A stretch of DNA of 64,000 nucleotides from Amphibalanus amphitrite. Lineage: Eukaryota > Arthropoda > Thecostraca > Balanomorpha > Balanidae. Location: NCBI RefSeq assembly GCF_019059575.1, contig NW_024882212.1:7501-71500 (forward strand), given 5' to 3'. This document shows, one piece after another, positions 32,247 through 43,783 of this stretch (position 1 is the stretch's first letter; the number at the start of each line of letters is the position of its first letter). The translations under genes were made by a program, and so were the position numbers. The notes under the pieces were generated by a model. The model was not told where the DNA came from, did no database searches, and saw only the letters and a list, made by a program, of their open reading frames with translations.

Positions 32247-33834
32247 CAGGTCAGGTAACAGACCCAAAAGACGGGAAAATCAGGACCTGTCAGAACCTCC
32301 TAAAGTAAGGCTGTAATACGTTTTTTTGTGTGCTGATCACAAATTTCATGTTAGTTTGGATCATAGATAATGTCTTCATGCGTTTAGACCATGTCGGGGC
32401 AGGTCAGGTCAGATCAACCAGTAGGAGTACTTATGGGCGTCCGTATAGCAGGTGTCCACTACCACTGGCAGCTACGTAACATGATACGAAGGCATCAAAA
32501 CTACTTCGTAAATGTTCAAATGGCTGCAAAATGCTAAATTCAAAATCAACTAAACGAAACTATCCTAGAAACATGTTAAACTCGGAAAAGTGCACCGAGG
32601 TCATCAAAGGTCAATGACCTGACTTGACCGTAAGGTGACATTGGCATCCGCCCTAATGCGTGGGAGCAACATCATATCACATGTTTGAGCGTTTTAAACC
32701 ACGAAAAGACTATAAAAGCGCGGATAATGTGAGCCGACATACGCCGAATCGCTATTCCGGCCAAACATTGCCTCCAACATGGCCAAACAGTCTCGAGAAA
32801 TAGGCCACAAGTCAAAGTTCACTTGGGTCAGGGTCATGAAATTTTCAGACTTTGTCACCATGAGGGTACTAAAGTTTCGTCGCGATCGGCTTCATGATAC
32901 CTTACACGATAACTTCACACGTCGATCGAGAGTTAAAGCATGGATGAAGGAGAACCAGGGGATGAAGGTTCTTTCATCCATGGTTAAAGTGTGCAATAAG
33001 AACTTCTGGGTGAAGACAAGACCAACACTTTTATCAAGCTCACAGATTTTTAATGATACGGTATTTTCTCTCTACCTACTACGCCCTTCTCACATTCATT
33101 TTTCTTAAGTGTTTTTGGGGACAAAAAATATATGTTGTTCCCCTTTCAGGCTTGGGGGCATGACCCCGTGGCCCCCCTGGATCCGCTAGGCCGAAACTAA
33201 CTAGGTCGTTTTCAAACGGTCTGATATTTCAGGTCATAGTTTGCAAACGGCCGGTGTTTTCAGGTAGTTTCATATGGCCTGACTGGGCCAGGCCGTTTGC
33301 AAACGGACCGAATTTTCATACGGCCTGTAACATATATTCAGATTTCGACATCCGTCGTAGCATCAAATGCTGATGTGGCGCACTCAAAAGCCGGATTTGG
33401 TCCTTGGATGCCGTAAGGACCCTTTTAAGAAATAAGTGACCCGACTGACCCTTAGAGATTGGCCTGAGCTGTGACCGAAATAAGTCTTTTACCGTTTCGC
33501 AGGAAGGGACAAAAAGGTCCCTCATATGCTTCTTGTACAATTACGAAACAAAACAAGTTTTTTTTTCAACGAAAACTCAGTGAGTTTTCCTAAAAAATTT
33601 ATTGCGCATATTCCGTGAATGAAAAGTTGCCGGGTCATGTCAGGTCAGGCTGCCACAGCAAGTTTGTTAACTTGACAGCTCAATCGATATTTATGCAATA
33701 AGACCTTCTCGGGTGACGATAAGACATGACGACACTTTATGAAGGAAGCTAGTAGACCCGGTAGTTTCTCCATAGGCGCGGGAACCGAACCGGGGGGAGG
33801 GGGCAGTGGTGGCAGCTTGCCCCCCCCCCCCCCC

Positions 33835-34591
33835 AACTCTGGGGCCGTGCGGGCGGTGCCCCCACAACTTTCAGACAGAATACCGCTCCTTTTTGCAAAT
33901 GTTTTCTTTTTTTGTTGAAAAAGCCAAGGGATGAAAAATAAGTGGCCTAAAACCGGCGAGAAAACTATATTTGGGGGATCCTAGGTTGATCTCTATCATG
34001 GTGTGACCTCCCCCCCCCCCCGTCTAAAAGTAGTTCCCGCGCCCCTGGGTTTCTCTACGCTATTGAATCACGCTGCTGATTCTAGTAAGTATCTACTACA
34101 CAACCTTCTCACATTAATTTTTCTTCGAGCGTTTTGGGGGGCCAAAAGATATGTTGGCCCCCTCTTTCAGGCTTTTTGGGCCCATGGCCCCGGTGGCCCC
34201 CTTGAATCCGCCAGTGGGGGCGGTGCCCCCACAACTTTCAAACGGAATGCCGTCCTTTTTTGCAACTGTTTCTTTTGTTGTTGAAAAAGCCAAGGGATGA
34301 AAAATAAGTGGCCTAAAACCGGTGAGAAAACTAGATTTGGGGGGACCCTAGGTTGATCTCTATTATGGTGTGCTCCCCCAGTCTGAAAGTAGTTCCCGCG
34401 CCCCTGACTTTCTCTACGCTATTGAATCACGCTGCTGATTCTAGTAGGTATCTACTACGCAACCTTCTCACATTAATTTTTCTCCAAGCGTTTTGGGGGG
34501 GGGGGGGCCAAAAGATATGTTGGCCCCCCCTTTCAGGCTTTTGGGGGGGGGGGCCATGGCCCCGGTGGCCCCCCCCCTGGATCCGCCAGTG
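33835..34591 (+). repeat. Terminal tandem repeat of H1
   Basis: Two units of about 370 bp, each with GTGCCCCCACAACTTTCA, AAAATAAGTGGCCTAAAAC, TTGAATCACGCTGCTGATTC and ending in a hAT-like terminus. An older partial unit ends near 33185. The same tandem arrangement ends H2 (56333-56890). Confidence 0.75.
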
Positions 34592-35993
34592 TGTGCTTTC
34601 GTTTATTTTGGACTGTATTTTACCACATCCACTGCTGGTATCACTATTAACCCGCGCCCCGTAGGGCTACCGGCGGACCCTACCACCCGTAGGGGGGGGG
34701 CCGTTTCGGCCCCCCCCTAAGATCTCGGAAAGTTACCGGCCGATTTTCAAAATTCAAACGGCGTTCGATAGCCCCACCCGGGAACTACCTTGTGACCAAA
34801 TTTCATTGACCTAGGTCAAACCGATGACGTCACAGGTCAGGTCAAAGGTCAGATTTTCACCGTTCACAGGCAATTCAAGAAATGTGCTGTGAAAGCGAGT
34901 AAATTGGTAATTTATTGAAAACCATCGATGGTACATTGTTCGTCAAACACATACCTTGCTATCTGAGGTCACTGATACCAGGTCAGGTCACAGCGAGGTC
35001 AGGTCACCGGGGGTCACAATATGAATGTGTCGTGTGATACATGTTTTATGGTCCATTTTACATGACAAATGCGATTATGTGGGTTAGGCAGCCTTTGGGG
35101 CCAGCCTAGGTCACGTTTTTGTGAAGGTCAGGTCAAGGTCAGGTCAAATTAGGTCAAATTTCAAAGTTGATATTTTTGCATAAAATGGGTATCGATTCGA
35201 TGCAGCTCGTCACGGGGAGTCTAATGGTGGTCTTCGTTTTGCTCTACGAGTTCTAGAATTGCCAAAAATTGAGTTTGAAAATTTGACGTCATCATTTTTG
35301 AACAGTTTTTTCGCTATAACTTGGCCAAAAAACGAGGTATCGATCTGAAATTTGGTGTGTAGATAGAAGACGGTAGGCACTATCACATATATTCCGGTTT
35401 TTTTCGAAATTCAAAAAACTTTTTGGATTTTTTGGCGAATATATCCAAAAAAATGCTTTTTTGATTTTTGGGGGTCAAAACTCATAAATTTCAAAAATTC
35501 GAGATAGCAGTTTTGTAGCCCTGTCAATTCTACACCTTTTATGTCTTGATCATTTTTCTGTATCTTCAAAGCTGTAGTCCTGACAGGTCTTCTCGCGAAG
35601 GTCTTTTTTCGGTCGAAAATGACAGAACATGACGTCACTCTGACGTCATTTGTGGCCAACCTATCATAGCCTCTGGAAAAATTTTTGGTCACAATGTGTA
35701 AAATTGATGCCCGGAGGGGTCCTGAAAGTTTGGTGGCGATATCTCCAGCCGTTTAGGAGATATCGACCGAAAAGGACAGGGGGGGGGGGCCGTTTCGGCC
35801 CCCCCCTACGGGCATAGGCGGCGGAACGATTTGAGACAAGGGGGGGCACCATGGCTCAAGGAGCCAAACCTAGGGTACCCCCAAATCCTGTTTTCTCATC
35901 GGATTTAGGCCACTTATTTTTCGTCACAGCCCTGACACGATGATTTTTTTATTTTTTTTTTACTAAACGAAAATGGCAGTTCACCCCCGTATG

Positions 35994-36972
35994 CAGGGGT
36001 GTACCTAATTTTATATCTCTTTGTGGGGGCATATGCACCCACAATCCTGAATTATGCCCCCACAATGATGAAAAAGCACCCACAAGTCTTTTACAAGGCT
36101 GCAAGCGTCCTTTCGAGAGCACGGTGCCCTTCGCATGCTCTAACGGCGTCCTCCTGACCGTCTCGCGTTCATGTACCGGGGTTACATGAGCAAGTAAATG
36201 CGTATCAGGAACGGATTTTCCTATTCGCTCACCATTGTAGTCCGTTTGTAATGCGTATTAACTCTGCTCATGTAACCCCGAGCATGGATAGCGTTTTTAA
36301 TCATCACTCGGCGCCCTTCTGGGAGAATGGCGCACTTTTGACAGCACCGCGCCATTCTCATGGTCTAACGGCGCCCTCCTGACCGTCTCGCGTCCTTAGG
36401 TCTCTGTTCGCCGTGCATCCCTCGACTATTCGGCGCCCTTCTGGCCTCTCAGCGCCCCTGAACCACATATAGCGTTTTCAATCACTCGGCACCCTTTTAC
36501 GAGAATGGCGCCCTTTTCATGATCTCAAGGCGCCCTCGTAACCATCTGGCGCCCCCACGTCCCCACCAACGTAGCACTACTGACTGTGCGGTGCCCTTCT
36601 GGCCTCTTAGCGCCCCTAGACCACATAGCGTTTTCAATCACTCGGCGCCCTCCTAAGAGAATGGCGCCCTTTTCATCGTCTCACGGCGCCCTCGTAAGTC
36701 GTAACCGTCTGGCGCCTCCACATTTGGTGCCCCTCCTACTGGATGGCGCCTCTCTACATATTTTTACGTCCTTCCGGTCAGTTTCCACTTTTAAGCGTGT
36801 ATTTGCTTAGTCAGACACGTCACTTGAAGCGCCATTCGGCTAGCAATGTTATCAAATTCGGTGTTAATTTAGGCTCCCACATAAAGAATATCTATCGCGC
36901 CCCAAAACGGCCTGGCGCCGGGCGCCCCTACAGCTGGGCACCCACAATCATTTTAGGAAAATTACACCCCTG
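35994..36972. mobile_element. hAT-type element N2, nested in N3 (979 bp)
   Basis: Termini CAGGGGTGTA and its complement, with the exact duplication CCCGTATG at 35986-35993 and 36973-36980. CAGGG starts are classical for hAT elements. The interior is mostly a GGCGCC-containing repeat field. Confidence 0.85.
36090..36770. repeat. GGCGCC-rich degenerate tandem repeat inside N2
   Basis: Irregular units built from TCACTCGGCGCCCTTCTG, AGAATGGCGCCCTTTTCAT and CTCGTAACCGTCTGGCGCC-like strings, spacing about 60-120 bp. Confidence 0.75.
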
Positions 36973-37098
36973 CCCGTATGTGTGGTTAACTTTAAGCTGA
37001 TCCTCAAGTACCTATGTGTTTGTCTCTTCCTTATTGTCGTTTGATAAATTCCATTTATCCTACATGTATAATTCCCAAGAAGCCATCGCAGTACTAAT

Positions 37099-37864
37099 CA
37101 GTGGCGAATCCCAGGGTGGAGGTCACATGTGTCATGACTTAGGGCCTGGGGTCACCACATGGCTGCCAGGAGCACCACAGGCCTGACAGCCGACAGGGGC
37201 ACCACAGGCCCGCCAGGGGTGCCAAAGGCCTAGCAGGGGCACCACGGGCCTGTCAGTGGCACCACAGGCCTGTCAGGAGCACCATCGGCCTAGCAAAAGC
37301 ACTACAGGTCTTCCAGGGGCACCACAGACCTGCCAGGGGCACCAGAGGCCTGTCAGGGACACTATCGGCTTCGCAGGGGAACCACCGGCTTTGCAAGGGC
37401 ACCATGGGCCTGTCAAGGGCACCACAAGCCTGTCGTTGGCAATTTAGGATTGTCAGAGGCACCACAAACCTGTCAAGGGCACCTACGTTCTAACAGGGGC
37501 ACCACAAACCTGCCAAGGCCCAGGGACACCACAGGCCTAGCAAGGACACCACAGGCCTGTCAGGGGCACCACGGGCCTGTCAGGGCCCATGGGCACCTAA
37601 GTCATGTCAGGGCCCACCGTAGGCTTGTCAGGGGGCAGGGTAGGTAGGTACCACAGTCTTTCTAGGGGCACCAGCGGCTTAGCAGGGGCACCAGTCATCA
37701 CATGACTAACCAAAAATAAAGAAAAAAAATGAAAATAGGGCACCACCAAAATTAAGTGGCCGAAATCCGTTGAGGTTTTAATTTTGGGCATAGGTAGGGG
37801 CACCACTTCGATTCATGAACCTCCCCTTTCCCGAATTTCCCGAGTTTTCCCGAATCCGCCCCTG
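37099..37864. mobile_element. hAT-type element N4, nested in N3 (766 bp)
   Basis: Left terminus CAGTGGCGAATCC, right terminus the complement of CAGGGGCGGATTCGG, with the exact 8-bp duplication GTACTAAT at 37091-37098 and 37865-37872. The interior is largely a minisatellite. Confidence 0.85.
37146..37690 (+). repeat. About 21-bp minisatellite inside N4
   Basis: Roughly two dozen imperfect units of the form GGGGCACCACAGGCCTGTCA. Because the unit length is close to a multiple of three, it gives spurious repetitive open frames on both strands. Confidence 0.9.
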
Positions 37865-38016
37865 GTACTAATACATCAAATTTAAGGGGGGGCACCTTGC
37901 TATTGGTGCCCCCCTTGCAGAATCCAAGGGGGGGCACGGTGCCCCGGTGCCCCCCCCCCGTTCCGCCGCCTATGCCTACGGGGCGCGGGTTAATATTATC
38001 TAATGCCGTCAATACG

Positions 38017-40170
38017 GGGGCATTCCACGTCAAGTGGGACAAAAAATGATCATTTTGAACCTCACCCCCTCCGATTTTTGCGAAACTTTGTGAAACTACT
38101 CATCTATATGTGAAAAGAAAGGAGACATATTTTTGTTAAGATATGACGTCACGTTTCCGAGATACACGTCATCAAACATTGACTTAGGCAAGGCACATCA
38201 TCATCTTTAAAGCGTCATAACCATTGAAGTGTTAGACATATCACCACGAGACAAAGTGTGAAATGGAGGGAATAGGTCAGGCTTTAATTTGAGGATAACA
38301 ATATTAACGTAATTAACTAATTAGTGAACTTAATTAAAATTCAAAAAATAAATTTTGATTTTCTGAAAAATGGGTACCCTTCGATTTTGCTGATTTTTAC
38401 ATATTTTATTCTCCTATACATTAGCTACATCATATAAAAAATCCAGAATGGGCCGACGTCTACGTAACTGTCTTTTGGACTTCGTAATGTCTGGCACTCG
38501 CGTGTTTCGTTTTAGCAACCAAGGAGAGGCGCTACCCGGAGATGCTTCTTTCTACCCCAAACCAAAGCAAACCTAACCTGACCTGACGTGACCTGACCTA
38601 ATCTAACACGCGTAAATATGTACAGCCCTCACGACAGTTGCCGACTGGCCAAATGCTACCTAGATACGAACATTAGCCCTCACGACAGTTGCCGGCTGGC
38701 CAGATGCTACTTAAAAAAACAAATGCGCTTTTTCTAAGGCTTCAGGCTGACCCGCTGCGAGCCAGCGACCTTTAGATTTCGAGGTGGGTACACTCGGCAC
38801 ACTTACTACTAAGCCACGAAGATAGCTGGTCATCGTAAGCCAGTTTTTTAATGATGAAATTGGACATTCTCCGGGCAGCGCCTCTCTTTGGTTGCAAAAA
38901 GAAAATACGCCTGACTCTCCCAGCGCTAGGGGAGAAAAGCCCGGTTTAGCCAAAAAAGGCATAAAAAAACGGAATTTGAATTGTAGGTGGGGTGGTGGGG
39001 AACTTTATCGTGGGCCAATTTCATGGCCCTAGATCAATATATTCAAGATCAAATGAGGTTAAACGTGATCAAATTTGCTATAGTGACTATTTTGCGTTTA
39101 TACGCCCATAGCTCTAAGAGATATTTGCCGATTTTCCTATTTCTTCCTTTATACGACATTTGTAGTGTTATGAGAATCTCTAGTTAATCTTACCATAAAT
39201 TTGGCAGTAAGTGGCTTGCTAAGAGTAAGATGTCGGCGGCAGAGGCGGGGATCGGCCGACGCGGGAAACGTCATAGTCACATATTGTGTTTGCACCCTAA
39301 AAATTTAATTTTACCAGTTGATTTTCGTATTTATTTGAACATAAGATTGCCTGTACATTTTAAAGCCTTCACACAAAATTTGACACAAATCGATCATAAT
39401 AAGCGGTAAGAAGCGCGATGCAAAGATGGAACCGTCCCGCGCCGGCACAGTCTACCATTCAGGCGGCAACGGCCGGCGCCGGCCGCCGAGCCGCCCGGCA
39501 GGAATGTTTGACTTTACACCGCTATTACTAGAAAAGTTGTGGACCGATTTACCTATTTCTTGCACGGGAGGATTTGCAATTCGATTCTGAACAAATACGT
39601 AAAGTTTGACGTCAATATAATAATTATGGCGTGAGTTATTGGCGATAAACAGGTGGAGTTAGCGAAATCGGCCCCTTCCACCGCCCGTGCTACGCTGCAC
39701 TACTTGTTGCTATATCATCCAAAGTTATCGTTGGCCCACTCTAATTTTCTCAGCACGTGTGCCTTACGTCTAGTGGAAGACAATATCTAAATTTGAGCAA
39801 AATCGAAGGGTACCCATTTTTCACAAATTACATTTTAAGAAATTAATTCAAAATAAAATAAATTCAAAATAACCAAAAAATGTAAAAATTGTCAAATTTT
39901 GCTAGCATAACTCCTTATGTACACGTTTCAGTTTGTTTGAAATTAATAGCTTCAAAAATGTTGAAGCTATAGATCTTTCAAGATTGCAATACACGTCCAA
40001 TTCTGCTCAAAAAGCAGAAGTTTAGCGACTTGTATCTCTGTAGCCCGAGGGCATATGACAAAATCCTTTCACCCTCAGAGGTTTCACCCAATAGCCAATA
40101 AGTATACCAAGTTTGAACAAAATCGCAGATGTGGCCGATTTTGGCTGTCCCGGTTGACATGGAATGCCCC
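38017..40170. mobile_element. 2154-bp TIR element K1 with TACG duplication
   Basis: Left terminus GGGGCATTCCACGTCAAG, right terminus the complement of GGGGCATTCCATGTCAAC, flanked by TACG at 38013-38016 and 40171-40174. The interior is non-coding and AT-rich. I cannot assign the superfamily from the 4-bp duplication alone. Confidence 0.8.
38515..38895 (-). mobile_element. Insertion in K1 with 28-bp inverted ends and tRNA-like promoter boxes
   Basis: Ends GCAACCAAGGAGAGGCGCT and its near-exact complement. On the minus strand a TGGCTTAGTAGTAAG segment (about 38802-38816) resembles a pol III A box, followed some 45-50 bases later by GGCTCGCAGCGGG (about 38748-38760) resembling a weak B box, so it may be a tRNA-derived SINE. 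A 38-bp direct repeat (CTCACGACAGTTGCC...) occurs at 38627 and 38683. Confidence 0.4.
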
Positions 40171-40556
40171 TACGACAGCATTTCATTTATAAGATTGGGC
40201 CAATGGAGTCGCGCCCCGCGAGCTCGCTTTTCCGCTGGGCCGCTACAGGCCAGGAAGTCGGGCTTCGCCTGAGGGCAGGACAAAGGTCAGCGAGGGAGCG
40301 CGGGGTCAGCCAGGTATCGCCAAGTGCCGAGCGGATGCCGCTCCCTCCCCTCTCTTCCCCTCTTCTCCCCTCCCCACCTCGGTATAGATGGGGAGGGACC
40401 GAACTGCCAATGACATGCGAGCGGTCAAGGCCGCTCGCGCGGCAGCGACCCTGGCGGCCGGATGCCGCAACTGGGATTCAGCCAAGTTACCGATTCGCCT
40501 CCTGTGGGAGAGCCAAACCAGGGGACATATTTTTTATTTTTAGATATACTGTACGC

Positions 40557-41925
40557 CGTCACACCACTGTAGCAGAGTCGCCTGCGGCCCGCCTCGGTAC
40601 AAATACGCGGCAAAGTGAGGCGGTCGGCACCCCGCGTCTGGTGCCGGTGCCGCTGACCAGCGGGCCGGCCGATGGTACGAACCAGCGGCGCGGGCAACTG
40701 TAGCGTCACGAGTCGGTGCACAGCGATGATGCGGTGGTACAGATACAACTCGCGCGCGGTTAGCCAGCCAACATCGTTGATGACATCTGAGACGTGCTGG
40801 TGTTTACGCCGTCCACTCAATACACGCGGGCAGCAAAGTTGACCAACTTCTGAACTCTATGAATCTGGGATTTGTTGCAGCTACCGTATACAGATATGCA
40901 ATACCGGACGATCGAAAAGACAAGCGCAGTGATCAGTGTTCTCAGGGTGCCAGTGGGGATAACATGCTTCGCTTGGTTCAAGGCAATCAATATACCGGTG
41001 CATTTCGGAACGAGTTGGTCTACATGGGGCTGGTAGGTCATGTTCCTGTCAAAAATCACACCTAAATTTCGCGCCTGGTTTGAGCAGGTAACGGTGGAGC
41101 CAACGAAATTTACTTTGATATCGCAGGGGACATCTCTGAGCATTTGACGTGAACCAAAAATCATGAACTCTGTTTTTTCAGCGTTAACTTTCATCCCGTG
41201 GTCACAAAACCAGTTAAACATACAGTGGAGAGCACTTTCAATCCTGCTAATTAGCAGCGGTAGATCCTGCTTTTTACCGGTCGTCCAGATCTGAGTGTCG
41301 TCGGCAAATTGAACGATTCGCACTGTGTCGGGTATGTGTAAGTGCAAATCGTTAGCAAAAATTGACCACAGTATGCAGCTCATGGAACCTCCCTGATACA
41401 CCCCAACGGAGTTTTCTTTCACAGTCGATCTGGTGACAGTTCCTTCACTGTTAGAAACCTGAACCTGTTGAGTGTGACCTTTCAAATAGTCAGAGAGCCA
41501 GAAATGATCAATGCCATACAATTCTAACTTTTCGATTAGCCTATCATGCGGTACCATGTCAAAACATTTGGATAAGTCAACCATAGCCCAGAGCGTAATT
41601 TCTCCACAGTCCATGGCACGAAGTATGTCATCAGACACCACATGCAGCGCCGTCTCACACGAGTAGTGCCTCCGATAGCCGTGCTGAGCGTCGCTGAGCA
41701 GGTGGTGGGACTCCAGATAGTCGGTGAGTTGCAGCTGCACCGCTCTCTCGGTTATCTTCGTGATGGCTGGGAGCATGGATATTGGGCGCGTTTGGGCAGG
41801 GTCGGAAACAGCCGACTTCCCTTTTGGAATGGGGGTGATAATTGCGTGCTTCCACGCCGCTGGCACGCGGCCAGATGTTAAACTGGCGTTGACTAAATCC
41901 AGCAGGATATGACCAAAACCTAGAA
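40557..41925 (-). pseudogene. Non-LTR retrotransposon reverse transcriptase, truncated and frameshifted
   Basis: Related to the 44827-47902 element but diverged. From the right it reads RT palm motifs: ARPIS-like TRPISMLPAITKITERA, DLSKCFDMVPHDRL (motif A), GVYQGGSMSCILWSIFANDL (motif B), QFADDTQIW (motif C, catalytic AD D) and then the thumb. A one-base insertion near 40817 shifts the frame; the protein continues as SGRRKHQHVSDVINDVGWL to about 40557, where homology ends inside an unrelated AT-rich stretch. The endonuclease domain is missing, homology starting near 41925. It is a dead fragment, truncated on both sides. Confidence 0.8.
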
Positions 41926-42181
41926 AAAATGTTTGAATTATTTTACTCAGAATGTGTTTCCGACGCTCTCTTCCCGTTCTCTAGACTTGTAAAAAAGGCA
42001 TGTAAGAAGTGTATATTTCAATACATCACACAGGTCAATTTACAAAAAAAAAAAACGACAGCGGCGGCATCGGTAATGGAGCATGAGGGGCGCCCCCATG
42101 GGGGCGTGGGACGGAATTGGGTTCTACCGGCTCTAGCGCTAGCCGCTAGCACGCCAGAACTGGTGGAAGTTCACTTCTTCA
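41926..42181. other. No gene seen
   Basis: Short spacer between the dead reverse transcriptase and the candidate terminal exon. It includes a GGGGCGCCCCCATGGGGGCG palindromic block (42088-42108). Confidence 0.4.
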
Positions 42182-42381
42182 CTAACCCTCGCTGGGAGGA
42201 TCACTCGGCGGACCGTTAGGCACCGGCTCATTTGCGGCCTCGATGTCCCTAGGCAGCTGGCAGTGCCTGACCAGACGGTCTGCGCACCTCCCGTTCCGGT
42301 CGCAGCTTCCGGACAGCCACTTCGCTACCGCCTTGCCGACAGTAGGCCTGCCACAAGACGCGCTGACGAATTGCAGGATGT
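42182..42381 (-). CDS. Candidate 3'-terminal exon of an unidentified gene
   Basis: On the minus strand a good splice acceptor (pyrimidine-rich run ending CTTCCCGCAG) precedes an open frame of about 66 residues containing CGRPTVGKAVAKWLSGSC and DRNGRCADRLVRHCQLP, ending PSDPPSEG and a stop. Four spaced cysteines and a proline/serine/acid tail give it some coding character. I do not recognise a family. It lies just left of the first IQGAP-exon unit, on the same strand as those exons, and no downstream polyadenylation signal was identified. It may be a chance open frame. Confidence 0.3.
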
Positions 42382-43372
42382 CTGCGGGAAGACATGAGGG
42401 AAAATCAAACATATTTGATTCATGAAAAAATCACAAACATACCTACACCACTTCCCGTAACAGTGCGACAGGCTAGATCAAACATGTCAACACCTTTGAC
42501 GGCCGAGCCGACGGCGTGCACAGCTCAGCTGTCTGAGGTCAGGGCTGCGACACAGCTCAGCTATCTCGGGTCAGGACCGTGACCTCCTATGAAAGGACCC
42601 AGAGAGGGATCTAACATCGGTGACTCCCTGCTTAACCCTAACAATCCCTATTTTTTCTCCGCGCTATAAAAAACACATGCGCGCTATAAAAAACACATCC
42701 CTACCAACCAGTCCCAAACAGTGTACCAAATTTGAGCGCAATCGGCGTGGCAGTTCAGGGTTCAAGATATATGAGCAACCAAAAATCGCTACTGCAGCAG
42801 AATAACGAACACTCTTGGCCTTTCACGTCGCACGTGTCACGACGCTCACCATGATACATCAGTTGTAGTCAATAACTCACCAAGATACATCAGTTGTAGT
42901 CAATAACGAGATGGAAGGGATAGGATTACGCTACAAAGAGTAACGCAGGTCAATCAGCCCAGCGCGGCGGTTGCTGACTTACAAGCCTATTAAAAACGTT
43001 ACAGGAATACGCTTCGCTAGCTCAATCGTAATAGAGTACAATCATTACATATATGCAATTGCTACTATTTCCTGGTTTTCTTTATAGGCCAAGGCTTGGT
43101 AACTGGTAACTCTGCTGCCCTGTAATGGGTCCGGCCCGCTGTGGCGAGTGAAGACACTCGCCCTGACTGACTGGACCGCCAGCCGAGACGCTGCTGACTC
43201 TGGTGGTGAATGGTGAGCGGAAGAGGAGAAAGTTTACGCCAAAGCTGAAGCAACTCTACATTGCTGTACAGCTATTACGCTTTTCACCTGGTGGCCAGTA
43301 GAGGAACTAACAGTTACTACAACTGACCGTCAGAAGCACCCAACACACACCGTGCCGCTCCCAGTAACGTAC

Positions 43373-43494
43373 CAGGATGTAGACCCCAGTCGGGCAGCGC
43401 TCCGGCGTCCGGCGGCCGCAGCTGGTCCAGCAGTGACAGCAGCCGGCCGGCGCTGGCCTCCGGCGCCGTCAGACAGGCGTTCACGGCCACCACC
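43373..43494 (-). CDS. IQGAP-like exon c, unit A
   Basis: 122 bp between an acceptor (GTCTGTCCGTCAG) and a strong donor (GTACGT). It encodes VAVNACLTAPEASAGRLL and SLLDQLRPPDAGALPDWGL, resembling the internal-repeat unit of IQGAP proteins in which an alternating N-x-A and L-x-x-L pattern recurs. IQGAPs are cytoplasmic scaffolds that bind Cdc42/Rac, actin and calmodulin. The exon reads in frame only if the preceding exon ends in phase 2, and I could not find such a donor in exon b. This suggests a broken copy. Confidence 0.55.
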
Positions 43495-43783
43495 CTGACG
43501 GACAGACGTCACACGGTCAGCAGAGAGCCGACACTCGGTCAGCGGACAGTGGCATTTGGTCACCGGATAGCAGAGCATCGCCGCAGCACACAGACCAGAC
43601 AGGACTGTGCCGACAACGCAACCCCGTTGGAGTAACATGACCCTAATAAATGCACCGAAAATGCTCTGGTCTATCTCCATTATTTATAAAAAATGAAAGA
43701 ACAACTGAGATGAGGGAAAGGAGTGAGGCGTCTGTTAGGGTCCCCGTGCAATACGCCCGGTGCGGTGACTGACCTCTGCGCCG

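Larger units (their letters stand above)
31668..34591 (+). mobile_element. hAT-type element H1 (2924 bp)
   Basis: Starts CACTGGCGGATCCAG and ends with the complement of CACTGGCGGATCCAG. The exact 8-bp duplication TGTGCTTT lies at 31660-31667 and 34592-34599. An inverted sister copy with a different 8-bp duplication is H2 at 56333-60078. The interior is a patchwork: a captured AGGTCA repeat (about 31930-32900), a 161-bp MITE, a run with GTTTGCAAACGGCC palindromes (33200-33340) and a terminal tandem. No transposase is visible, so mobilisation would need a helper hAT enzyme. Confidence 0.85.
35813..37974. mobile_element. hAT-type element N3, nested in E3
   Basis: Left end CATAGGCGGCGGAAC, right end its complement, with the exact 8-bp duplication CCTACGGG at 35805-35812 and 37975-37982. 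It shares with H1 the block CCCAAATCCTGTTTTCTCATC followed by GGATTTAGGCCACTTATTTT. Without its own insertions N2 and N4 it is only about 0.4 kb. Confidence 0.85.
34651..37989. mobile_element. TTAA-bounded element E3 carrying three nested hAT-type elements
   Basis: TTAA at 34647-34650 and 37990-37993. With the nested element N3 and one copy of its duplication removed, the termini are perfect inverted repeats CCCGCGCCCCGTAGGG and the element is about 1.17 kb, the same size as E1 and E4. The core (34651-35812) has AGGTCA arrays (34820-34850, 34970-35010, 35120-35155), a TGACGTCA pair at 35628-35650 and G-run hairpins with core CCGTTTCGG near both ends (34692-34720 and 35779-35806). Non-coding. 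Confidence 0.85.

Noticed and set aside
37146-37690. CRISPR-like array
   Set aside because: Imperfect contiguous 21-bp units without spacers in a eukaryotic transposon; it is a minisatellite.
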